Source: Peristeroidobacter agariperforans (GTDB lineage Bacteria > Pseudomonadota > Gammaproteobacteria > Steroidobacterales > Steroidobacteraceae). Taken from it: a stretch of 64,000 nucleotides of DNA. The stretch lies in the NCBI RefSeq assembly GCF_004138335.1, contig NZ_RYFW01000002.1:1717501-1781500 (forward strand). The letters are read 5' to 3'. The stretch's first letter is position 1. Every line of letters begins with the position of its first letter. Shown piece by piece: positions 52,985 through 60,974 of this stretch. A model generated the notes under the pieces. It had not been told where the DNA came from. It saw only the letters and a program-made list of their open reading frames with translations, and did no database searches. The translations under genes and the position numbers were made by a program.

Positions 52985-55090
52985 ATGCAAATCGAAAAAA
53001 CTCTCGCCGTCAGCATCCGGCTGATCCTGGCGAGCTCTCTGGCCACAGCGACGTTGGCGGCGCAAGCGCAGGATTCGACGCAAAACCGCGTCCTGGAAAC
53101 CGTGCGGGTGTCCGCCAGCGCCGTGGACGAAGACCCAACCGATCTCGCCGCGTCTTACGGCATTCTGCAAGGGCAGTCGCTGTTCGAGCGCTCGCAGTCG
53201 ACGCTCGGCGACACGTTGAATTCTCTGCCCGGTGTGAATTCGGATACGTTTGGTGGCGGCGCGAGTCGTCCTGTGATCCGCGGTCAAACGGCGCCGCGTG
53301 TTGCAGTTCTCTCCGATAGCGCGGTTCTCCTCGACGCATCTGACATCTCGCCCGATCATGCCGTTACCGCGGAGCCGTTGTTGATCGAGCGCATCGAAGT
53401 GCTGCGAGGCCCGGCGACGTTGTTGTACGGCAGCGGCGCGATCGGCGGCGTGGTCAACGTGCTCGACAAGAAGATTCCTGACTCGCTGCCCGACGACCGG
53501 TTGGACGGCTCCTTGGGCCTGCGCGGATCGAGTGTCGCGAAAGAGAAAGCCGGCGCCTTCGAAATCACCGCACAGGCCACTGACCATCTCGTCCTGCACG
53601 CAGAAGCCATGATGCGCGAAGCCGATGACTATCGTGCGCGAGGACTGGACGAGTCCCGAGTGCACGGAACATTCTCGGAATCGGAGAACGCCAGCCTAGG
53701 CATGTCGTGGGTCGGCGATCGCGGCTTCATCGGGCTCGCTTACTCCTATCGCGACGACGGCTATGGCATTCCGGGCCACAGTCACGAGTACGAGGGCTGT
53801 CATCCGCATGGCAGCGCGTTGCATTGTGGTAGCCACGACGCGGGCGGTGAAGATGATCACGACCACGATCATGAGCACGAGCACGAAGCTGTTCCGGAAA
53901 TTTCGCTGCTCAGTAAACGAGTCGACCTGCGCGGCGAGCTCACCGAGCCGTTTGCGGGCATCGAACGCATCCGGCTGCGAGCCAGCCACACCGACTATCG
54001 CCACTACGAGCTGGAACAGCGAGAGATCGCCACGACCTTCCTCAACGAAGGCTACGAAGCGCGCGTCGAGCTTCAACATCGAGAAATCGGCGCCGTGCGC
54101 GGCGTTGTCGGTGTGCAGTACACCGATACGGATTTCAGTGCACTTGGCGCCGAAGCATTCATGCCAGAAGTGCAGAGCCGGTCGATCGGCCTGTTTGCCG
54201 TGGAGCACGTGGAGCTGAGCGAACGTTGGCACCTGGAACTGGGGGGCCGACAGGAATGGCAGAAACATTCGCCGATCAACGATACGCGCGGACGGCCGGA
54301 GTTCGATGACTCGGCGACTTCGCTGTCTGCCGCGGCGATCTGGGAATTCGTGCCCGATTACTCTTTTACGCTTGCGCTGACCCGCTCGGAGCGCTTGCCG
54401 CACGCACAGGAGCTGTATGCGCGAGGCATCCACCTCGCGACCAATACCTATGAGTGCGGACTCGTGCCACATCCACTCACCTGCGGCGGGGCCGAGAACA
54501 ATGCCGAGCTGCAGACCGAAACCTCGAACAACATCGAGCTGACGCTGAAGAAAAACGTCGGCGACATGACGTTCGCGGTCGGCGTCTTCCGCAACGACAT
54601 CGACGACTACATCTATGCGCGCACGCTCGATCAGTTCGAGGATTTCCGTCTTATCAAATACACCCAGGACGACGCCGAGTTCACCGGCCTGGAGGCCGAG
54701 GCCACGTATCGCGTCAGCGAGAGCCTCTCCGCAACGGTGTTCGGCGACTATGTCCGTGCCGAGTTGAAGGACGGCGGTAATTTGCCGCGCATTCCAGCAG
54801 CCCGTTATGGCACTCGCCTGAATGCGAAGCTGCTGGCGATTGCCGGCGAGCTCGAGTATTACCGGGTGAACGAGCAGGACGATATCGCGGACCTCGAAGC
54901 AGTCACCCCCGGCTATGACATGCTGAACCTGACATTGAGCTTCGATGTTCTCGGCGAGAACGGCCCGGTGATGTACGTTCGCGGTACGAACTTGCTCGAC
55001 GAAGTGGTGTGGAATCATGCGTCGTACCTGGCGCGCGTCGTGCCTCTGCCTGGTCGCGGGGTAACGGCTGGACTCCGCGTTTCGTTCTAG
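52985..55090 (+). CDS. znuD: TonB-dependent receptor, ZnuD-like zinc receptor
   Basis: This 701-aa receptor has a signal peptide to about 32 and a plug (LGDTLNSLPGVNSDTFGGGASRPVIRGQ; VLRGPATLLYGSGAIGGVVN). The barrel has an extracellular loop at about 270-300 that contains HSHEYEGCHPHG, LHCGSHD and a DHDHDHEHEHE run. Such a His/Asp/Glu-rich loop with paired Cys is the hallmark of ZnuD-type zinc receptors. No STN domain. A methyltransferase gene begins 2 nt after its stop and a DUF2946-like gene precedes it. Zinc-responsive (Zur) control would be expected; I could not identify a Zur box by eye. Confidence 0.88.
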   Translation: MQIEKTLAVSIRLILASSLATATLAAQAQDSTQNRVLETVRVSASAVDEDPTDLAASYGILQGQSLFERSQSTLGDTLNSLPGVNSDTFGGGASRPVIRGQTAPRVAVLSDSAVLLDASDISPDHAVTAEPLLIERIEVLRGPATLLYGSGAIGGVVNVLDKKIPDSLPDDRLDGSLGLRGSSVAKEKAGAFEITAQATDHLVLHAEAMMREADDYRARGLDESRVHGTFSESENASLGMSWVGDRGFIGLAYSYRDDGYGIPGHSHEYEGCHPHGSALHCGSHDAGGEDDHDHDHEHEHEAVPEISLLSKRVDLRGELTEPFAGIERIRLRASHTDYRHYELEQREIATTFLNEGYEARVELQHREIGAVRGVVGVQYTDTDFSALGAEAFMPEVQSRSIGLFAVEHVELSERWHLELGGRQEWQKHSPINDTRGRPEFDDSATSLSAAAIWEFVPDYSFTLALTRSERLPHAQELYARGIHLATNTYECGLVPHPLTCGGAENNAELQTETSNNIELTLKKNVGDMTFAVGVFRNDIDDYIYARTLDQFEDFRLIKYTQDDAEFTGLEAEATYRVSESLSATVFGDYVRAELKDGGNLPRIPAARYGTRLNAKLLAIAGELEYYRVNEQDDIADLEAVTPGYDMLNLTLSFDVLGENGPVMYVRGTNLLDEVVWNHASYLARVVPLPGRGVTAGLRVSF

Positions 55091-55092
55091 TC

Positions 55093-55851
55093 GTGAACCT
55101 CTCGCTCTATCAGCGAGTCAGCGAGCTCCACGGCACTTTGCCGTGGGGCTCGTTGCTCGACGCAGGCACCGGGCCGGCATCGATGCGTTGGTTGTTGTCG
55201 CTTGCGACTCGGCGTTGGACCGCCGTCACCGGCTCGCCTCGCATGCGCGATGTCGTTCGCAAGGAGATCGGCGATCGAATCCGCCGCGAGGATCGCTTGA
55301 TCGTCGGCAACTGGCTCGAGCCGGAGTTGCTCGCGAATGAGGTGTTCGACGTTGTGCTCGCCGACTATTTGCTCGGTGCGGTCGATGGCTTCTCGCCTTA
55401 CTGGCAGGATCAGTTGTTCGCGCGCCTGCGACCTCATGTCGGGCAGCGGCTCTATGTCATCGGGCTGGAGCCCTATGTTCCGCTGGCGCCTGCCGACCCC
55501 GACGGTCGGTTGGTCAATGAGATCGGTCGGCTGCGCGATGCCTGCCTGTTACTGAGTGGCGATCGACCGTACCGGGAATATCCGCTGCACTGGGTGCTGC
55601 GCCATCTGGCGCTGGCGAAGTTCCGGGTGATCGATGCGCAGAAGATTCCGATCCGCTATGGCGAGCGCTTCGTCCAGACGCAGCTCCACATGTGCGATCA
55701 GGCGCTACGCCGGCTGAACGATCGCACGCTTGCCGTTGCCTTCGAGTCGCATGTGGCCGCCCTGCGAGATCGCGCGATGGCGTTCATCAGCCGCGAGGGC
55801 GGAATCCGTCACGGGCACGATTACATCGTGGTCGCGGAGCCGGTGAGCTGA
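55093..55851 (+). CDS. Class I SAM-dependent methyltransferase-like protein
   Basis: This 252-aa protein starts at GTG 2 nt after the receptor stop. It has a Rossmann-like core with motif I LLDAGTGPASMRWLL, a VIVGNWLEPELL segment and FDVVLADYLLGAVDGFSPYW in the position of motif II, suggesting a methyltransferase fold. Its later part (YREYPLHWVLRHLALAKFRVIDAQKIPI) fits the same family. The target is unknown. Translational coupling to a zinc receptor is unusual and hints at metal-related modification or metallophore chemistry (inference). Confidence 0.8.
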   Translation: MNLSLYQRVSELHGTLPWGSLLDAGTGPASMRWLLSLATRRWTAVTGSPRMRDVVRKEIGDRIRREDRLIVGNWLEPELLANEVFDVVLADYLLGAVDGFSPYWQDQLFARLRPHVGQRLYVIGLEPYVPLAPADPDGRLVNEIGRLRDACLLLSGDRPYREYPLHWVLRHLALAKFRVIDAQKIPIRYGERFVQTQLHMCDQALRRLNDRTLAVAFESHVAALRDRAMAFISREGGIRHGHDYIVVAEPVS

Positions 55852-56011
55852 GCCGATACGCTACGCACGGCCTGCAACAGGTTGCGACAGGTGCGAAATT
55901 TATTCACGCGATCAGGCGGACGTGCATCGACTTATCAAATTGGATCAAACTTGCATTGAACGGCGAGTCGTATGGTCAACTGAGCCATCGTTGGCAGATT
56001 AAAAAACCCAC

Positions 56012-57448
56012 ATGCCCAGTCAACACAAGTCAGAGCGCAGCGTGCACGCGAAGGCGGCGGTTGGAGCCGTCTTGCTGGTGGTGGTCGAGCTGAGCCGGGC
56101 AGCGCTGCCGACCGAGCCGTTCTGGCAATCACGAGAGAATCAACAACGTGAACCGTTCGTCTCGGTGCAACTGCCCCCCGATATCAAGGTAATGCCGACC
56201 GAACTGGAAGGGCCCGTCTTTGCGGATGAAAAGGGCATGACGCTCTATGTCTGGCCGCAGCAGCAGTTGCGCAATGGCAACCTCGGCGATCGCCGCAACA
56301 GCGGAGTCTCTACTTGTGGGGACACTATTTATAACGAAACGTCGGGCCTCATGAGCCCCTACCCACCGGGCTTCCTACTGCCGGATCTCGACAAGCGTCG
56401 TAGCTGCGAACAGTTATGGAAACCGAAGCTGGCTCCCGCGGACGCCAAGCCCATCGGCAACTGGACCGTCATCAAGCGCAAGGATGGCCGCGCACAATGG
56501 GCGTACGACGGTTTGCCGGTCTACAGCTCGGATCGCGATCGCAAGCCGGGCGACGTGTTCGGCGGCACCAGCGCCATTATCGTGGGCGAACAAGGCGCGG
56601 CGCGCTTCCCGGTCGGCCCGCCGCCCGATGTGCCGCCCGAGCTGGATGTCGCGCCGTTTCGGACCGGTCACCTGCTGATCACGAGCAAGGGATACTCGGT
56701 CTACAGCTCCGACGCCGACGCTCCGAACAAATCCAATTGCGATAGCGAGTGCCTCAAAGACTGGGCGCCCGTCGCGGCCCCGCAGGTCGCCAAATCTCAT
56801 GGCGAATGGCGCGTCGTCGAGCGAGCTCCCGGCGCACGGCAGTGGGCTTTTCGTGGCAAGCCGCTGTACACCTATCGACACGAGAAACGAACCCGCAGCA
56901 TGACCGGCAGCGACCTTCCGGGATGGCACAACGTCTTCACACAACGAGCCTATTTGCCGCCGTCCGAATTCACCATTCAGGACTCGCGCATCGGCCAGGT
57001 GCTCGCGGATGCCAGCGGCAAGACGATTTATCTCTATCACTGCAATGACGATGCGCTCGACCAGCAGTCGTGCGACCACCTGGATTCGCCTCAGCAGTAC
57101 CGGCTTGCGATCTGCGGAAACTTCGATCCGCAGGTGTGTCAGCAGACGTTCCCGTACGTGAAAGCTCGGCCGGGGGCGAGGGCGGACAGCGCCTTGTGGA
57201 CCGTCATCGATATCGATCCGAACACGGGCAACCGCGCCAGAGCGGGTCAAGCTGGCTCGATGGCGGTGTGGGCGTATCGCGATCGGCCTGTGTACACCTA
57301 TGGCGATGACGAGAAGCCGGGCGACGTGAACGGCGACAACTATGGTGAGTTCAACGGCGCTCGCAATGGCTTCAAGGCGTTCTGGTTACGTGACGATTAT
57401 CGCGACAACGTAATGGGCCTGTCGTTGAAGGACATGATGCGTCGCTGA
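56012..57448 (+). CDS. Secreted protein with Lipoprotein_15 (COG4315) repeats
   Basis: This 478-aa protein has a putative N-terminal signal/anchor helix at about 12-32. It carries about four repeats of the type G.TLYV....D, W.P.LAP, W.V..R.DG..QWAY.G.P.Y...D..PGD (for example GYSVYSSDADAPNKSNCDSE, then WAFRGKPLYTY). These repeats are known as Lipoprotein_15 in predicted surface or secreted proteins; here four pairs with Cys residues are visible. Function is unknown; electron transfer or adhesion have been suggested for relatives. It is followed 0 nt later by an unrelated gene remnant. Confidence 0.8.
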   Translation: MPSQHKSERSVHAKAAVGAVLLVVVELSRAALPTEPFWQSRENQQREPFVSVQLPPDIKVMPTELEGPVFADEKGMTLYVWPQQQLRNGNLGDRRNSGVSTCGDTIYNETSGLMSPYPPGFLLPDLDKRRSCEQLWKPKLAPADAKPIGNWTVIKRKDGRAQWAYDGLPVYSSDRDRKPGDVFGGTSAIIVGEQGAARFPVGPPPDVPPELDVAPFRTGHLLITSKGYSVYSSDADAPNKSNCDSECLKDWAPVAAPQVAKSHGEWRVVERAPGARQWAFRGKPLYTYRHEKRTRSMTGSDLPGWHNVFTQRAYLPPSEFTIQDSRIGQVLADASGKTIYLYHCNDDALDQQSCDHLDSPQQYRLAICGNFDPQVCQQTFPYVKARPGARADSALWTVIDIDPNTGNRARAGQAGSMAVWAYRDRPVYTYGDDEKPGDVNGDNYGEFNGARNGFKAFWLRDDYRDNVMGLSLKDMMRR

Positions 57449-57622
57449 GTGCGCGCGCCGGCGAAACGCATTCGCCGCGACGGCAAGCTCTATATGTTCT
57501 ATGCCGGCGGCTACAACAACGAGCCGCAGCAGGTTGGCGTTGCGGTCAGTAACGACGGTGTGACCTGGACGCTCGCCGCCACCGAGATCGGTTGGAACAA
57601 GAACGGGCCGTATCTGAAGTAG
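57449..57622 (+). pseudogene. C-terminal remnant of a GH43/GH-family five-blade beta-propeller hydrolase
   Basis: The frame right after the preceding stop encodes DGKLYMFYAGGYNNEPQQVG, then VAVSNDGVTWT, the blade pattern of glycosidases of the GH43/GH32/DUF377 type, ending in a stop at 57622. Only about 57 residues remain, with no ribosome site or proper start, so this is the tail of a gene whose front has been lost. It lies directly before a truncated GH115 gene. Confidence 0.6.
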
Positions 57623-57663
57623 CGCTCGCGCTCACAAGAAACATTCTCTGAGAAGGAAGCAGG

Positions 57664-58524
57664 ATGGCACTCGTCCGCATTCTGGCTGCGCTGTGCGTCG
57701 CATTTGCCATTTCCGTTCCGGTGTCTGCTGCAACTTTCGAGCTTGTCGCCAACGGTGTCGCGCCGACGATCTTCACGAGCGCGGGTGACGCTGCGGTGGT
57801 GGAGATCGCCGCGCATGCCTTTGCTGGCGACGTCGAGCGCGTCTCGGGTGTGCGACCCAAGGTTTCGCAGGCAGCACCGGAAGGTCGGCTTGCCATCCTC
57901 GCGGGCACGATCGGCAGCTCGCCATTGATCGATCGACTGATCGCCGACCAGCGCATCATCGTCGATAAGATCGCCGGGCAGGCCGAGGCGTATACGATTG
58001 CACTCGTCAAGAATCCGTCGCGCGGCATTGCTCGTGCGCTCGTAGTGGCCGGCGCGGATCGTCGTGGGAGGGCGTATGGAATCTTTCGGCTGTCGGAACG
58101 GATCGGCGTGTCTGCTTGGGTTTGGTGGGCCGATGCTGCGCCCACGCGGCGTTCGCAGCTGAGTCTTGGTGCCGAGACGATCGTGCAGGGCTCGCCGTCG
58201 GTGCGCTATCGCGGCATCTTCATCAACGACGAGGACTGGTCGCTGCGCCCGTGGGCGGCAAAGAACGATCCAACTGGCGACATCGGTCCGCAGACGTATG
58301 CGAAGCTCTTCGAGCTGCTGCTGCGTCTTCGCGCCAACTTTCTATGGCCGGCGATGCACAAGGTCACCGCTGCGTTCAATCAGGTGCCGGGCAACGCCGA
58401 GATGGCTGATCGATATGCGATCGACATGGGCGCGAGTTACAACAGCGTTACGAACATCGATCCGTTTCACCAACCGAATTGCAGGCCGAACTGCTTCCAT
58501 CGCCGATCACGCGGCAGTATATGA
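57664..58524 (+). pseudogene. Truncated GH115 (alpha-glucuronidase-type) N-terminal fragment
   Basis: The ATG with a good ribosome site (GAGAAGGAAGCAGG) opens a signal peptide (to about 23) and the first 260 residues of a GH115-type protein. Recognisable segments are RRGRAYGIFRLSERIGVSAWVWWADA, VRYRGIFINDEDWSL and LLLRLRANFLWPAMH. GH115 enzymes remove 4-O-methylglucuronic acid from xylan and are usually over 800 aa. Similarity stops near 58437 and the frame ends at 58524. From there another frame encodes a regulator tail, so the gene has been cut by a rearrangement. Confidence 0.75.
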
Positions 58525-58603
58525 GGCAATCGCGAGGCCCGACGCGGATGGCGCGAGTCGAGCGATGAGGCACCTCATCGATGAGGGTGTTGACGCTCAT
58601 TGA
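58437..58603 (+). pseudogene. C-terminal fragment of a GntR/FadR (FCD) regulator
   Basis: In a frame shifted from the GH115 fragment, the DNA encodes LRTSIRFTNRIAG, then SIADHAAVYEAIARPDADGA and SRAMRHLIDEG. This is the usual end of FCD ligand domains (pattern H.A...AI...D...A..AM..H). It lacks a start and DNA-binding domain. The joint with GH115 is near 58437. GH115 loci often carry a UxuR/ExuR-type FCD regulator, so both pieces may come from one lost glucuronoxylan locus. Confidence 0.55.
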
Positions 58604-58666
58604 GAAGAGCTGACCATCCTCGCGAAATGCGTTGGGCACGACAAATTAAAACAGCCCGCACGGAGA

Positions 58667-58972
58667 TTAGCGGCGACCTTGCCTAAGTCCCTTTCGCGGC
58701 GGGCGTTGCTTGGAGCGATTGCCGACCCGAACGCGGAGCGCCGTGGCTCGGTCCGCGCGGCGCTTTTCGGTGATGGGCGTGAGGTACTTTTCCAACCAGT
58801 CGCTGAGCATGCCGATGCACACCAAGCCAGCGCTAACGCCGAGCAAAGCAAGGAGGTCGGCGCGCCCAAGCGCGATGCCACTCAACACAGGTGTGCACGC
58901 AACAAACATAAGGACACGTGCCAGCGGTGCCCTCAACAGCATTTCCTTCACGAGTTCCACGATGTGTCGCAT
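58667..58972 (-). CDS. Small membrane protein of unknown function
   Basis: This 101-aa protein starts MRHIVELVKEMLLRAP with AAGGG upstream, and has two predicted membrane helices (LMFVACTPVLSGIALG; LLALLGVSAGLVCIGML) and a long basic C-terminal tail. I do not recognise a family. It may be a genuine small gene in the decayed zone. An upstream ATG at 58990 is also possible. Confidence 0.5.
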   Translation of the reverse strand: MRHIVELVKEMLLRAPLARVLMFVACTPVLSGIALGRADLLALLGVSAGLVCIGMLSDWLEKYLTPITEKRRADRATALRVRVGNRSKQRPPRKGLRQGRR

Positions 58973-59312
58973 GTTCGCCCTTGTCTCCAAACCAGCTCAG
59001 GAAAGAACCCTTGGGTTCTGAACTGGGTTCGCTTCTCTCGAAGGGCGCGCGTCGCGGCGGCAATTCAGATGCTAAGCCGAATCTCGCACAGGTCAATATT
59101 TCGATTCCATATCAGACATGGAAACTCGATTTGCAACATCGTTGCTCTTACAGTAGAGGCGGAAACTTCTGACGGGGCGGGGTTTGTGACAGCGAACGAG
59201 AGCATGTATTCGGGACGGGCACTGTGCACCCCGGACTCAATTCTTAATCCTCTCGGTGCGACCGTTTATCGGTCTACGGCATCCTGCAAATGTTTTCACA
59301 GGAGGGTGCTGG
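58973..59312. other. Intergenic region with short inverted repeats
   Basis: These 340 bp separate the small membrane protein (minus) from the serine hydrolase (plus), so both promoters should lie here. AGAACCC and GGGTTCT form a 7-bp dyad at 59004-59019 next to the start of the minus-strand gene. The right part is less GC-rich, as expected for a promoter. No gene is evident. Confidence 0.45.
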
Positions 59313-60467
59313 ATGAAGAGCTGTGCACTGAGGATTGGCGCGACTTGTCTCGCGCTGGCGTTGGCGACGGACGCCTCGGCTCATGAATTCAAACTGAACG
59401 CTCGAGAGCGCCAGCAGCTGGAATCGGAGGCTCGACGCATGGTCGATGCGCGCCTCACGCCCGGCATCGCCGTTGGCGTCATGAGTCGCGGGCAGATCAT
59501 CTATGCCAAGGGCTTCGGTCAAATCAATCTCGAGACCGCGACGCCCACTACGGCAGAGTCGGTGTTCCAGATCGGCTCGGTGACGAAGCCACTCACCGCG
59601 GCGTCGATCGTACAACTCGTCGAGCAGGGCAAGCTGCAGTTCGATGACAGGCTGTCCAGGTATTTCCCGGATTTCCCGCGCGGCGACGAAGTCACGCTTC
59701 GGCACCTGCTGTATCACACCTCGGGCATCCATTCGATCATGCAACCCGGAGAAGGGCCGCCGCCCGCGGAAGCCATCGCCATGAAGACCACTGCGGATGT
59801 CGTTACATACATCCGAGATCAGCCGAATCTCTATGACTTCCAACCAGGCACCGCTACTCGTTACTCCAACTCTGGCTACTGGCTGCTCGGCGCCATCATC
59901 GAGCAGGTCTCGGGCATCCCGCTGGCTGAGTTCATGAAACAAAATAGCTTCGACCGCGCCGACATGTGCTCGAGCGCGCTTGACGATGCAACGGAGGTCG
60001 TGCCTCACCGCGTCTCCGGGTATGCCCGCTCAACGCCGGGAAATACTGCTGCCTTCATCAATCCAGAACCTTCCTACCTCCGCGTATCTGGCGGCGCGGG
60101 CGGGATCCGCTCAACTGTCGGGGACATGCTGCGTTGGTCGGACGCGCTCGTGAACGGTCGCCTTCTGTCCCGCTCCGGGCTGAGGGCTATGATCGCACCG
60201 GCGAAATTCGACAATGGAGAACCGCTGCCGGTCGCCAGTGGCATGGGGTTGCTCTTGGGCAACCGCAACGGTCACACCGTGTGGAGCGCCAATGGCGGCA
60301 CGACGCAGGGCTTCACGGCCAACTTGAGAATCTTCCCTGACGATCAGGTCGCTTATGTTGTGTTCGTGAATATGCCCAGTGGCCCGGCGGACGATCCGAC
60401 CCGGGGGATCATCACGCTGTTGAACGATTGGATCACCGGGCCACTTTGGTCGCCCGCCGAGAACTGA
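59313..60467 (+). CDS. Class C beta-lactamase-like serine hydrolase
   Basis: This 384-aa exported protein has a signal peptide (to about 22, ending DASAHE). The beta-lactamase fold shows SVTK at 89-92 (SxxK nucleophile and Lys), YSNSGYWLLG at about 184 (the YxN-type tyrosine) and NGGTTQGF at about 328 in the place of the third motif. Family members include peptidases, esterases and D-aminopeptidases as well as AmpC. The GGAGG ribosome site at 59301-59305 fixes the start. No ampR-like gene is adjacent, so resistance is not implied. It is a stand-alone gene. Confidence 0.88.
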   Translation: MKSCALRIGATCLALALATDASAHEFKLNARERQQLESEARRMVDARLTPGIAVGVMSRGQIIYAKGFGQINLETATPTTAESVFQIGSVTKPLTAASIVQLVEQGKLQFDDRLSRYFPDFPRGDEVTLRHLLYHTSGIHSIMQPGEGPPPAEAIAMKTTADVVTYIRDQPNLYDFQPGTATRYSNSGYWLLGAIIEQVSGIPLAEFMKQNSFDRADMCSSALDDATEVVPHRVSGYARSTPGNTAAFINPEPSYLRVSGGAGGIRSTVGDMLRWSDALVNGRLLSRSGLRAMIAPAKFDNGEPLPVASGMGLLLGNRNGHTVWSANGGTTQGFTANLRIFPDDQVAYVVFVNMPSGPADDPTRGIITLLNDWITGPLWSPAEN

Positions 60468-60471
60468 GCTA

Positions 60472-60793
60472 CGTGATGGTGTAACCCAGGGCCTCTAGAA
60501 ACTTGTTGTTGGTCGATCGGAATAGCGCGCGGCGAAACGCAATCAGAGGCGTGGCCGCGTCGCTTCGGTCCGGCAAATCGTCTGTGTGCCGCGCTCGCTT
60601 CATCTGTGCCAATTGCTCCCTGGTCCGGCGTACTGCCGCGAGAGCAGCGACATTTGGTTCGATCAGCCACATCTTCGATGTCTCGCTGGCTGGACACATA
60701 GCGAGTCAGGAATCGCTTCAAATTCAATGTGTTCTCTAAGAATGCCGCGGACACCGCGGTGAGCTCGCGGCCGGCTCGCTTGTTATACGCCAT
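60472..60793 (-). pseudogene. Truncated ECF (FecI-type) sigma factor gene
   Basis: The ATG at 60793 has a strong ribosome site (AGGGGGG). The encoded MAYNKRAGRELTAVSAAFLE, then NTLNLKRFLTRYVSSQRDIEDV, matches the first part of sigma region 2 (compare the DAEDVVQET of the gene at 39878). After DIEDV the sigma likeness stops. Another frame (MWLIEPNVAALAAVRRTREQ and on to NKFLEALGYTIT) runs to a stop at 60472, but I do not recognise it. This looks like a broken sigma gene joined to foreign sequence. Confidence 0.5.
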
Positions 60794-60800
60794 GCATGGT

Positions 60801-60832
60801 CCCCCCCTAGTATTAGAAGACTAGCGAGGGGG
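60801..60832. promoter_or_regulatory. Hairpin in leader of the truncated sigma gene
   Basis: CTAGT and ACTAG flank an 8-nt loop, with C-rich and G-rich arms outside (CCCCCC / GAGGGGG, with a small bulge). It overlaps the ribosome site of the minus-strand sigma fragment, so it could have acted as a translational control element while the gene was intact. Confidence 0.3.
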
Positions 60833-60974
60833 AGAAATCCACAATCGCGCGCAGCTGGCTGTGGCACGCACGCATGAACACGCCCGCAAGGCCAGCGTGG
60901 CTGGTCGTCCCGAATCTCGTCACGTAACCTGTGGGCCTGAAGGGCCACCGTGGCGGCTACGGTAACTGGAAACC

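Noticed and set aside
59313-60467. AmpC-type resistance gene
   Set aside because: It has the SxxK fold signature, but the family is broad, the third motif is not KTG-like and no ampR is adjacent; a resistance call is not supported.
60353-60793. Full 146-aa minus-strand protein reading on past the sigma-like start
   Set aside because: Only the first 40 codons look like sigma region 2. The rest is composition-biased and overlaps the 3' end of the serine hydrolase, so it is treated as a truncated sigma gene.
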